A program made the translations under genes and the position numbers. A stretch of DNA of 40,011 nt from positions 1 to 40,011 of the forward strand of contig JAAZZF010000044.1 in the NCBI GenBank assembly GCA_014239275.1. The letters run 5' to 3'. The notes under the pieces are model-generated. The model was given only the letters and a program-made list of their open reading frames with translations, was not told the DNA's origin and ran no database searches. Origin of the DNA: Flavobacteriaceae bacterium. GTDB taxonomy: Bacteria; Bacteroidota; Bacteroidia; Flavobacteriales; Flavobacteriaceae. This document shows positions 1 to 6,989 of this stretch, piece by piece; position 1 is the stretch's first letter; every line of letters starts with the position of its first letter.

Positions 1-1050
1 ACAAAAAGTGATTTTTATGATGAAATGACCAATTTATATTCTGCTAGAATAGATTATTCCTCATCCTATTTTTATTCAAATATAGAATTAGTAAACAAGT
101 CAAAAAATCCAATAGTTATTTTTGGATCTGTTTCAGACACATTTATAAAAGAGGGCTCAGCTATATTATTTAATTCTGGATTTTTCAAAGATGGTTTAGG
201 ATTAGATTTTACTTTTAGGAGATTAGAAAATATGTCTCTTTTTTCTGAAAAGGAAGCTTATGGTAATCTTTACAATGAAAGTATTGTTAATTACTTACCT
301 GCTATAACAAAACAACATGATTATTCATTGACTAACCTTTATGTTTATGCAGCACAGCCAAATGTTTCATTTCAAAGTAACAACTTAACTAAAGCTGGAG
401 AAATAGGAATACAGACTGATTTATACTACTTTATTGAACAGGAAACTTTTTTAGGTGGAAAGTATGGTACTAATTTAGCTATAAATGCCTCTATTTGGAA
501 TAATTTAGATGGAACTTATGATTTTTCTAATCAAAATTATGAAACTGATTTATTTGGTTTTGGAGAAAAATATTTTTCAGAAATAAGTTTTGAAATCAGA
601 AAAAAATGGTCTCCTAAATTTGATAACATATTATTATATGTAAATCAGTATTATAATAAAAGATTAGTTGAAGAAACTACTAGTGAAGTAAAATCTAATA
701 TTTTTGTCTTGGAAAATACTTACAAAATAAATGACAACAAATCTCTTAGGTTAGAACTTCAACATCTATCTACAAAGGATGATACAAAAAATTGGTCAGC
801 TTTCGGACTAGAATATAATTTAAGTTCAGCAGTTTCATTATATGTTACAGATTTATACAATTATCAAAACCCCGTAAAAGAAAAAAAAATACACTATTAT
901 AATTTTGGAGGAAGTTACAGTAAAGGTATAAATCGTTATACAGTTAACTATGGAAGACAAAGAGGTGGTCTCGTATGTACAGGAGGGATTTGTAGATATG
1001 TGCCTGAAAGCACAGGCTTAAGCTTCAGTATTACAACCTCTTTTTTCTAA
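1..1050 (+). CDS. DUF6029-like outer-membrane beta-barrel protein, C-terminal part
   Basis: The reading frame is open from base 1, so the true start lies outside the window and the Met at 25 is internal. The visible 349 residues alternate aromatic and polar residues in short strands, as in outer-membrane barrels, and end in Phe (SITTSFF), the usual last residue of such proteins. The motif RGGLVCTGGICRYVPES near the end matches my recollection of the C-terminus of DUF6029-family proteins from Bacteroidota. There is no recognised catalytic motif. Function is unknown beyond a likely outer-membrane role. It converges with the kbl-like gene and their 3' ends overlap by 4 bases. Confidence 0.75.
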   Translation, partial: TKSDFYDEMTNLYSARIDYSSSYFYSNIELVNKSKNPIVIFGSVSDTFIKEGSAILFNSGFFKDGLGLDFTFRRLENMSLFSEKEAYGNLYNESIVNYLPAITKQHDYSLTNLYVYAAQPNVSFQSNNLTKAGEIGIQTDLYYFIEQETFLGGKYGTNLAINASIWNNLDGTYDFSNQNYETDLFGFGEKYFSEISFEIRKKWSPKFDNILLYVNQYYNKRLVEETTSEVKSNIFVLENTYKINDNKSLRLELQHLSTKDDTKNWSAFGLEYNLSSAVSLYVTDLYNYQNPVKEKKIHYYNFGGSYSKGINRYTVNYGRQRGGLVCTGGICRYVPESTGLSFSITTSFF

Positions 1051-2237
1051 TTAATTACACCTAATTTTTTACCCACTTTTTCAAAAGCATCTAAAGCTTT
1101 ATTCACTTGATCAATAGAATGAGACGCTGATAACTGTACCCTAATTCTCGCTTCCCCCTTTGGAACTACAGGAAAAAAGAAACCTATCACATAAATACCC
1201 CTATCGAGAAGTTCATTTGACATTTTTTGAGCTAAGTGAGCATCATAGAGCATTATTGGAACAATAGGATGGTTACCAGGCTTAATATCAAAACCTAATC
1301 TTTTCATTCCATCCCTAAAAATTTTAGTATTGTTTTTTAATCTATTTAAAAAAGTTTTATCAGATTCTAATATATCCAAAACTGCTAATGAAGCTCCAAC
1401 AATTGAAGGTGCTAAACTATTAGAAAATAAATAAGGTCTTGATTTCTGTCTAAGTAATTCTATTATTTCTTTAGGACCACTTGTAAAACCGCCTGATGCT
1501 CCACCAAGAGCCTTGCCTAATGTTCCAGTTATTATATCCACTTCACCCATAATATCTAAAGCTTCATGAACTCCCCTACCATTATCTCCAATAAATCCAG
1601 TAGAATGGCATTCATCTGACATTACAATTGCATCATATTTTTTTGCTAAATCACAAATTTTATCCAATTGTGCTAGAGTTCCATCCATTGAAAAAACTCC
1701 ATCTGTCACTATTATTCTATTCCTACATTTTATAGATTTTTTAAGTTGTCTCTCCAAATCAATCATATCATTATGTTTGTATCTAAATCTTTGTGCTTTA
1801 CAAAGTCTTATTCCATCTATCAATGAAGCATGATTTAACTCATCACTAATTATTGCATCTTCTTTATCAAAAAGAGGCTCAAACAAACCTCCATTAGCAT
1901 CAAAAGCAGCAGCATAAAGTATAGTGTCTTCCGTTCCCAAAAAATTAGAAATCTTTTTTTCTAACGACTTATGTATATCTTGTGTCCCGCAAATAAATCT
2001 CACTGATGCTAAACCAAAACCATGTGATTCTAATGTTTCTTTAGCTTTTTGAATTACTAATGGGTTTGAAGCAAGACCTAAATAGTTGTTTGCACAAAAA
2101 TTCAAAACATTTTTGTCTTCGGAAACAGTGATCCTTGAATCTTGTTTAGAATGAATAATTCTTTCATTTTTAAAACGACCTGATTTTTTAATATCCTCTA
2201 GCTCTATTTTTAGTCTTTTCTTTATAGATTCGTACAT
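1047..2237 (-). CDS. kbl: Glycine C-acetyltransferase (2-amino-3-ketobutyrate CoA ligase)
   Basis: PLP-dependent alpha-oxoamine synthase that cleaves 2-amino-3-oxobutyrate with CoA to glycine and acetyl-CoA, the second step of threonine catabolism. The 396-residue length is that of Kbl. The PLP lysine is expected at Lys242 in TGTLGKALGG. SDECHSTG (about 207-214) supplies the Asp and His that contact the cofactor, and the N-terminal NYLGLASNP motif is typical of the family. BioF and serine palmitoyltransferase share the fold. Kbl is preferred because the next gene, divergent and only 49 bases away, encodes an SDR-type threonine dehydrogenase making the Kbl substrate. The start is ATG. The 3' end overlaps the barrel gene by 4 bases. 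Confidence 0.93.
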   Translation of the reverse strand: MYESIKKRLKIELEDIKKSGRFKNERIIHSKQDSRITVSEDKNVLNFCANNYLGLASNPLVIQKAKETLESHGFGLASVRFICGTQDIHKSLEKKISNFLGTEDTILYAAAFDANGGLFEPLFDKEDAIISDELNHASLIDGIRLCKAQRFRYKHNDMIDLERQLKKSIKCRNRIIVTDGVFSMDGTLAQLDKICDLAKKYDAIVMSDECHSTGFIGDNGRGVHEALDIMGEVDIITGTLGKALGGASGGFTSGPKEIIELLRQKSRPYLFSNSLAPSIVGASLAVLDILESDKTFLNRLKNNTKIFRDGMKRLGFDIKPGNHPIVPIMLYDAHLAQKMSNELLDRGIYVIGFFFPVVPKGEARIRVQLSASHSIDQVNKALDAFEKVGKKLGVIN

Positions 2238-2286
2238 TAGATAAAATTAATTTGAATAAAATTAAGCTATTATTTTAAATAAATAA

Positions 2287-3201
2287 ATGGATAGAATTCT
2301 AATAACAGGTGCCCTGGGTCAATTAGGCACTGAGTTTATAAAACACTTTGAAAGATTAAATATTTTTGTTCTTGCAACAGATATAAAACTTCCTAAGTCT
2401 AAACTTCCATGTGAATTTGAACAGGCAGATTCTTTAGATAAACTAAAAATTGATGAATTAGTAAAGAAACATGATATTAACATAATCTATCATCTTGTCG
2501 CTATCCTATCAGCTAGTGGTGAAAAGAATCCTTTTAAATCATGGAAATTAAACATGAATAGCTTTCAAAATATTGCTGAAATTTCAATAGAAAACAATAT
2601 TAAGAAAGTCTTTTGGCCAAGTTCCATGGCTGTATTTGGTACAGAGTCTAAACTTGATTTAGTGATTCAAAATCCAATAATGAACCCTTCTACAATATAT
2701 GGTATAACAAAATTAACAGGTGAGAAATTAATGGAATATTACTTTAATAGATTTGGATTAGACATTAGATCACTTCGTTATCCAGGAATTGTTTCTGTGG
2801 ATACTGTACCAGGAGGAGGAACAACAGACTATATCATTGATATGATTAATGCTGCTAAAAAAGGAAATAATTACACTTGTTTTCTAGATAAAAATACTGA
2901 ATTACCTATGATGTACATTGATGATGCAATAAGTTCTGCTATAACTCTTATGTCTACAAAAAGAATTAATTTATCAATACTAGGTTCATATAATATTACA
3001 GGATTTAGTATTACTCCAAAAAAATTGCTAAATGAAATTAAATCAAATGGTTTTAATTTAAAAGTTAATTATAAGCCTGATTTTAGACAAAAAATTGCTA
3101 ATTCATGGCCAAAGAAAATTGACGATAGCTTCTCTAGAAAAGATTGGGGATGGAATCCTAAATTTGGATTAAAAGAAACTATAAGAGAAGCTCTTAAATA
3201 A
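2287..3201 (+). CDS. NAD-dependent epimerase-type L-threonine 3-dehydrogenase
   Basis: Extended SDR enzyme of 304 residues, expected to oxidise L-threonine to 2-amino-3-oxobutyrate with NAD. The N-terminal Rossmann motif is GALGQLG (residues 8-14) and the catalytic pair is Tyr138/Lys142 in YGITK, with Ser residues at 112-113 in WPSSMAVFG. The segment LRYPGIVS with a following GGGTTDY matches GalE-like threonine dehydrogenases described from Flavobacterium, which differ from the zinc-dependent E. coli Tdh. Divergent pairing with kbl supports the assignment: together the two yield glycine and acetyl-CoA. A generic sugar epimerase is less likely given the neighbour. Confidence 0.88.
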   Translation: MDRILITGALGQLGTEFIKHFERLNIFVLATDIKLPKSKLPCEFEQADSLDKLKIDELVKKHDINIIYHLVAILSASGEKNPFKSWKLNMNSFQNIAEISIENNIKKVFWPSSMAVFGTESKLDLVIQNPIMNPSTIYGITKLTGEKLMEYYFNRFGLDIRSLRYPGIVSVDTVPGGGTTDYIIDMINAAKKGNNYTCFLDKNTELPMMYIDDAISSAITLMSTKRINLSILGSYNITGFSITPKKLLNEIKSNGFNLKVNYKPDFRQKIANSWPKKIDDSFSRKDWGWNPKFGLKETIREALK

Positions 3202-3219
3202 TTATGTTTACAAACATAA
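3202..3219. promoter_or_regulatory. Perfect inverted repeat upstream of the sulfatase gene
   Basis: TTATGTTT and AAACATAA form 8-base perfect arms around a central AC. The repeat begins directly after the threonine dehydrogenase stop codon and ends 22 bases before the sulfatase start. No T-run follows, so an operator is somewhat more likely than an intrinsic terminator. The regulator is unknown. Confidence 0.35.
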
Positions 3220-3241
3220 ATCTTTACATTAATAAAATTCT

Positions 3242-4963
3242 ATGAAAAAAATTTTAGCTTTTATTATATTTTCCTGCATACTTTTTTCATGTAATAATAA
3301 AGAAATAGACAGACCTAATGTAATATTGATAATTACAGATGATCAAGGTTTTGGTGACATTGGATATAATGGAAATACTAAGATAAATACTCCAAATTTA
3401 GATAATCTAGCAAATGAAAGTATTCGTTTTAACAATTTTTATGTCTCTCCAGTTTGTGCTCCTACTAGATCAAGTCTAATGACAGGAAGATATTCCTTAA
3501 GAACTGGAGTAAGAGATACATATAATGGAGGTGCAATAATGTCATCTGATGAAATTACTATTCCTGAAGTTTTAAAAGAAGCTAATTATAAAACAGGAAT
3601 TTTTGGGAAATGGCATTTAGGAGACAATTATCCTTCAAGACCTTCTGACCAAGGTTTTGATGAATCTTTAATTCATTTAGCAGGAGGTATTGGTCAAGTT
3701 GGTGATATAACCAATTATTTTCAAGGAAATAAAAGTTATTTTGATCCTATTTTATGGTTAAATAATAAAAAGAAAAAATATGATGGGTATTGTTCAGATA
3801 TTTTTACAAATGAAGCAATAAATTTTGTAGATAAAAACAAGTCTGAAAGATTTTTTTGTTACTTATCATTTAACGCTCCACATACTCCTTTGCAACTTCC
3901 AAAAAAATATTATGAAATGTATAAGGATTTAGATCCAGAAAAGGTTTCAAATCAAGATAAAATTATTATGAGTGAAAAGGATATAGAAGATGCAAAAAAA
4001 GTGTATGGAATGGTTTCTAATATTGATGACAATATAGGAAGATTATTAAAAAAATTAGATGAACTAGGAATATCTGACAATACAATTGTAATATTTATGA
4101 CTGACAATGGTCCTCAGCAACGTAGGTACATTTCTGGTCTTAGAGGATTAAAAAGTGATGTTTATAATGGTGGCATTAAAGTTCCTTTTTACTTAAGATA
4201 TCCAAGAATTTTTACTGAGGGTCAGGATACAGATGTTTTTTCAGCACATATAGATGTTTTACCTACTATATCTAAATTATGTGGTTTGAATCTCCCTGAT
4301 AATAGAATAATTGATGGAATTGATTTATTATCTAATATAAAAAAACAAAACAGATCATTTTTCTCATATTGGACAAGAAGATTACCAGAATTATATAATA
4401 ATGTTTCAGTACAAAAAGGTGATTATAAATTAGTTGGAAATACAGACTATAATTCCCCAATCACAGATTTTGAATTATTTGATATAACAAAAGATCCTTA
4501 TGAAAAAAACAATTTAATTGAAATTAAAAAAACAAAAGCTTCAATGCTAAAAATAGAGATGGATAGTTTTTATAATAATTTGATTAAATCAAAAAATTTA
4601 ATAGACCAACCCAGAATTATAATAGGCACTGAATTTGAAAATCCAACTATTTTAAACAGAAATGATGCCGGAGGGGAAAGAGGCATTTGGGCACAAAATG
4701 AAATTTACGGATTTTGGAGAATTAAAATGATGGAGGGTAAATATAATTTTAAATTTAAATTTATAAACATAAATCAATCCTCCGGAGAGATGTTATTAGA
4801 AATTGGAAATAAGACATTTAAAAAATCTTCTATTGTTGATAATGAGGGTTATATCTCAATGAATGATATTAATATAAATAAGGGGAATTATAATATTATC
4901 CCCACATTTAAAACAGACAGAAAAAATATTTTACCATTTTGGATTGAAGTAAATAAAATTTAA
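3242..4963 (+). CDS. Type I sulfatase, predicted lipoprotein
   Basis: Formylglycine-dependent sulfatase of 573 residues that should hydrolyse a sulfate ester. The lipobox LFSC puts the lipidated cysteine at residue 17, so the protein is exported. ITDDQG (31-36) supplies metal-binding aspartates. Cys72 in CAPTRSSLMTGR is the residue converted to formylglycine; Thr replaces the more common Ser of CxPSR, a tolerated variant. GKWHLG and MTDNGP are further family motifs. Beyond about residue 450 there is an extra beta-rich region not needed for catalysis. The substrate, possibly an algal sulfated glycan, cannot be read from sequence. No glycoside hydrolase or SusC/D pair is adjacent, so this is not a typical polysaccharide locus. 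Confidence 0.9.
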   Translation: MKKILAFIIFSCILFSCNNKEIDRPNVILIITDDQGFGDIGYNGNTKINTPNLDNLANESIRFNNFYVSPVCAPTRSSLMTGRYSLRTGVRDTYNGGAIMSSDEITIPEVLKEANYKTGIFGKWHLGDNYPSRPSDQGFDESLIHLAGGIGQVGDITNYFQGNKSYFDPILWLNNKKKKYDGYCSDIFTNEAINFVDKNKSERFFCYLSFNAPHTPLQLPKKYYEMYKDLDPEKVSNQDKIIMSEKDIEDAKKVYGMVSNIDDNIGRLLKKLDELGISDNTIVIFMTDNGPQQRRYISGLRGLKSDVYNGGIKVPFYLRYPRIFTEGQDTDVFSAHIDVLPTISKLCGLNLPDNRIIDGIDLLSNIKKQNRSFFSYWTRRLPELYNNVSVQKGDYKLVGNTDYNSPITDFELFDITKDPYEKNNLIEIKKTKASMLKIEMDSFYNNLIKSKNLIDQPRIIIGTEFENPTILNRNDAGGERGIWAQNEIYGFWRIKMMEGKYNFKFKFININQSSGEMLLEIGNKTFKKSSIVDNEGYISMNDININKGNYNIIPTFKTDRKNILPFWIEVNKI

Positions 4964-4984
4964 TAAATATCTGATCTATTTTTT

Positions 4985-5122
4985 TTACAAATCTATATCT
5001 AAAAGTTTATTTATATTGTCTATTGTAGTTTGCAAAACTATTTTATGAACTGAATCCTTAGGATTTTTTAATTCTGAATTTAGTTTTTCCAATAACTCTC
5101 CAATGCTGTTATCTTTTGTCAT
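4985..5122 (-). CDS. Small hypothetical protein, 45 residues
   Basis: On the minus strand an ATG at 5122 opens 45 codons ending in TAA at 4985. The product begins MTKDNSIGELLEKLNSELKN and continues with DSVHKIVLQTTIDNINKLLD, a charged amphipathic pattern suggesting two short helices. There is no signal peptide or cysteine. It occupies most of the 277-base gap between the sulfatase and hydrolase genes and converges with the sulfatase gene (21 bases between stop codons). The low-complexity-free, helix-forming composition argues for coding, but no family is recognised and chance cannot be excluded at this size. Confidence 0.5.
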   Translation of the reverse strand: MTKDNSIGELLEKLNSELKNPKDSVHKIVLQTTIDNINKLLDIDL

Positions 5123-5216
5123 GTTAAATTTTTTTAAAATTTTTCCCGTAGGTAATACTTCTAAGTATAAAGAGTTTTTTCATAATCTAAATATAATAAT
5201 TGCTGAATTAAAAGTT

Positions 5217-5224
5217 TATCTTTG
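5217..5224 (+). promoter_or_regulatory. Candidate -7 promoter box
   Basis: TATCTTTG is an exact match to the Bacteroidota -7 consensus TAnnTTTG, 16 bases before the hydrolase ATG at 5241. A TTG at 5200-5202 could serve as the -33 element, but the 14-base spacing is shorter than usual. Confidence 0.4.
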
Positions 5225-5240
5225 ATGTTCGAAAATTTTA

Positions 5241-6032
5241 ATGATAAATTATAGTATTTATAAAAACAATCTTTCAAAGGAATGGGTAACTTTTGTTCAT
5301 GGAGCTGGAGGAAGTTCCTCAATTTGGTTTAAACAAATTAGAGAATATAAAAAACATTTTAATATTCTTCTTTTAGACTTAAGAGGCCATGGAAGATCTA
5401 AATATCATATTAAAAATATTTTTGAAAAAAAATATACTTTTTCTTCAATTGCTAATGATATTGTTGGAGTTTTAAAAAAAGAAAAAATAGATCATTCACA
5501 TTTTGTTGGAATTTCACTAGGAACTATTTTAATTAGACACATTGCTGAATTTTATCCAAAGATGGTTAAAAGTATGGTTATGGGTGGTGCTATTATGAAA
5601 TTGAATTTTAGATCTCAGTTATTAATGAAATTAGGTTCAGCTTTTAAGTCTATTGTTCCATATATATGGATATATAAACTTTTTGCCTTTATTATTATGC
5701 CATATAAGAACCACAAGGAATCCAGACTTTTATTTATTAATGAAGCTAAAAAACTTTATCAAAAAGAATTTATTAGATGGTTTAAGTTGACTTCTGAAAT
5801 TAATCCATTGTTGAAACTGTTTAGGCAGGTTGAACTATCAATTCCTACTTTATATGTTATGGGATCTCAGGATTATATGTTCCTTGAGCCTATTAAACTT
5901 ATTACAAAAGAGCATAAAAGTGCAGAGCTTTTAGTAGTCCCAGATTGTGGTCATGTAGTTAATATTGAGAAATCAAATTTTTTTAATACTCAAACTATTT
6001 ACTTTTTAAATAATTTGGTTATTAAAAAATAG
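5241..6032 (+). CDS. Alpha/beta hydrolase
   Basis: Alpha/beta-hydrolase fold protein of 263 residues without a signal peptide, so cytoplasmic. FVHGAGGSSSIW near residue 18 provides the oxyanion loop, the nucleophile elbow is VGISLG, the acid is the Asp in MGSQDYMF, and the base is the His in PDCGHVV. DLRGHGRS is the usual family turn. The cap region is rich in aromatic and aliphatic residues (IWIYKLFAFIIMP), hinting at a lipophilic ester or acyl substrate. Nearest relatives would include esterases and MhpC/BioH-like enzymes. Substrate unknown. It appears to be transcribed alone from a TAnnTTTG box just upstream. Confidence 0.85.
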   Translation: MINYSIYKNNLSKEWVTFVHGAGGSSSIWFKQIREYKKHFNILLLDLRGHGRSKYHIKNIFEKKYTFSSIANDIVGVLKKEKIDHSHFVGISLGTILIRHIAEFYPKMVKSMVMGGAIMKLNFRSQLLMKLGSAFKSIVPYIWIYKLFAFIIMPYKNHKESRLLFINEAKKLYQKEFIRWFKLTSEINPLLKLFRQVELSIPTLYVMGSQDYMFLEPIKLITKEHKSAELLVVPDCGHVVNIEKSNFFNTQTIYFLNNLVIKK

Positions 6033-6143
6033 AATTGAAAATAAAATTTTATACAAGTATACCGTAAGTGGTCCAGCTGGTATTGTCTTTACGGCTTCTG
6101 CAGAAATGTCTCGAATATAAAGATAGATCGCTACACCATACAT
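6006..6143 (-). CDS. Possible small ORF or gene remnant, 45 codons
   Basis: A minus-strand ATG at 6143 opens 45 codons to TAA at 6006, crossing the 3' end of the hydrolase gene. The first 31 residues (MYGVAIYLYIRDISAEAVKT, then IPAGPLTVYLY) look protein-like, and the underlying DNA from about 6055 to 6135 is visibly less AT-rich than its surroundings. The last codons, inside the hydrolase gene, look like shadow sequence. It may be the remnant of a decayed gene, a structured RNA, or chance. Nothing in it is recognised. Confidence 0.25.
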   Translation of the reverse strand: MYGVAIYLYIRDISAEAVKTIPAGPLTVYLYKILFSILFFNNQII

Positions 6144-6152
6144 TCTAACTTA

Positions 6153-6174
6153 AACCCTCATTAATTTGGGGGTT
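6153..6174 (+). terminator. Possible intrinsic terminator
   Basis: AACCCTC (6153-6159) pairs with GGGGGTT (6168-6174) through seven base pairs, one of them T-G, around an 8-base loop. The following sequence ATTTGTTTTTA is T-rich but interrupted. It lies downstream of the alpha/beta hydrolase gene and would end its transcript. Confidence 0.45.
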
Positions 6175-6183
6175 ATTTGTTTT

Positions 6184-6213
6184 TATATTTGTTAGGTGAT
6201 TTAACTATATTTG
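6184..6213 (+). promoter_or_regulatory. Two tandem -7 promoter boxes
   Basis: TATATTTG occurs twice, at 6184-6191 and 6206-6213, both exact matches to the Bacteroidota consensus TAnnTTTG. They lie 46 and 24 bases before the ATG of the following lipoprotein gene. Either or both could drive it. No convincing -33 element at ideal spacing was found. Confidence 0.45.
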
Positions 6214-6237
6214 GTCAATAATTATAAATTTAAAATA

Positions 6238-6765
6238 ATGAAAAAAATAATTTTAATCTTATTGTCAACTACAATATTGACGAGCTGTACGAATACAAAT
6301 GATGCTGGACCTTCAGCTGAGGATATGGCAACTTTTAATAAGCATGTTGAAAGCTGGAAAATGGCAGCTAGTGGTTTTACTTTAGAGGATCCTGAAAAAG
6401 TAATGAGCATATTTGCTGACTCTTTAACATGGAATAATCCTGAAGCTTTAATGAATGTTTCTAAAACTAAAGAAGACTTAACTGCAGCAGTTAACTGGTA
6501 TATTAGCACTTTTGATAATATTACATTTACTGAAGATGTTTATTATGGGGGAAGTCTATATTCAACAGAAGAAACCTCGTCTTCACCTAACGGAATTAGA
6601 GTTTATGGTAACTGGTCACTTAACGACCCCGATTCAGGTACTGAAATAGGTTATAAATGGATGGGTGTATTAAGATTTAATGAAGATGGTAAAGTTTATG
6701 ACTTTGCTGACTGGTTTGATGTAAGTAGTATTCCAAGTCAAATTCAAGGAACTTATAAACGCTAA
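6238..6765 (+). CDS. SnoaL/NTF2-like lipoprotein
   Basis: Lipoprotein of 175 residues. The ATG at 6238 is chosen over an upstream TTG at 6211 because it places the signal peptide MKKIILILLSTTILTSC correctly, with lipobox LTSC and Cys17. The mature part has the alternating helix and sheet pattern and aromatic residues (WNNPE, YKWMGVLRF, DWFDVSSI) of the SnoaL/NTF2 cone fold. Proteins of this fold bind small ligands or act as cyclases and isomerases. No catalytic residues can be assigned with confidence. A diverged lipoprotein of the same fold lies at 10604-11122. Function unknown. Confidence 0.75.
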   Translation: MKKIILILLSTTILTSCTNTNDAGPSAEDMATFNKHVESWKMAASGFTLEDPEKVMSIFADSLTWNNPEALMNVSKTKEDLTAAVNWYISTFDNITFTEDVYYGGSLYSTEETSSSPNGIRVYGNWSLNDPDSGTEIGYKWMGVLRFNEDGKVYDFADWFDVSSIPSQIQGTYKR

Positions 6766-6846
6766 TTAAAATAAATATCGTTAGAAGCGCCCTTGTAAAT
6801 ATTTTTAATATTAAGATTTCATAAATGTCCTCTCAACAAAGGAAAA

Positions 6847-6920
6847 GGCCTCGTAGCATAACTGAATAGTGCACTTGATTACGGCTCAAGAGGTTGCAGG
6901 TTTGAATCCTGCCGAGGTCA
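6847..6920 (+). tRNA. tRNA-Arg(ACG)
   Basis: A full cloverleaf is present: acceptor GGCCTCG/CGAGGTC (one G-T pair), D-stem GCAT/GTGC, anticodon stem CTTGA/TCAAG with loop TTACGGC (anticodon ACG, reading CGN), five-base variable loop, T-stem GCAGG/CCTGC with loop TTTGAAT, and discriminator A6920. CCA is not encoded. Two normally invariant bases are changed together: the D-loop reads GA instead of GG at positions 18-19, and the T-loop reads TTT instead of TTC at 54-56. The tertiary G19-C56 pair would thus become A19-U56, which argues for a functional tRNA. Confidence 0.93.
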
Positions 6921-6924
6921 CTTT

Positions 6925-6958
6925 AGGGAAATCAACTAGTTTGGTTTCCCTTTTTTTT
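6925..6958 (+). terminator. Intrinsic terminator after the tRNA
   Basis: AGGGAAATC (6925-6933) pairs with GGTTTCCCT (6943-6951) in a 9-bp stem (one T-G pair) around a 9-base loop, followed by an unbroken T-run to 6958. It starts 4 bases after the mature tRNA end and separates it from the next gene. Confidence 0.85.
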
Positions 6959-6989
6959 ATTAAATTGAGTAGTCCAAACTAACTTTATT

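Noticed and set aside
25-1050. Treating the first gene as complete from its ATG at 25
   Set aside because: The frame is open to base 1 and barrel-type sequence is already under way; no signal peptide is present, so the gene is cut by the window edge.
3242-6032. Polysaccharide utilisation locus around the sulfatase
   Set aside because: No SusC/SusD pair, glycoside hydrolase or sulfatase-maturing enzyme gene is adjacent; the TonB receptor is 26 kb away and lacks a SusD partner.
6211-6237. Upstream TTG start for the lipoprotein at 6238
   Set aside because: It would add nine polar residues before the signal peptide and overlaps a promoter box; the ATG at 6238 gives a normal lipoprotein signal.
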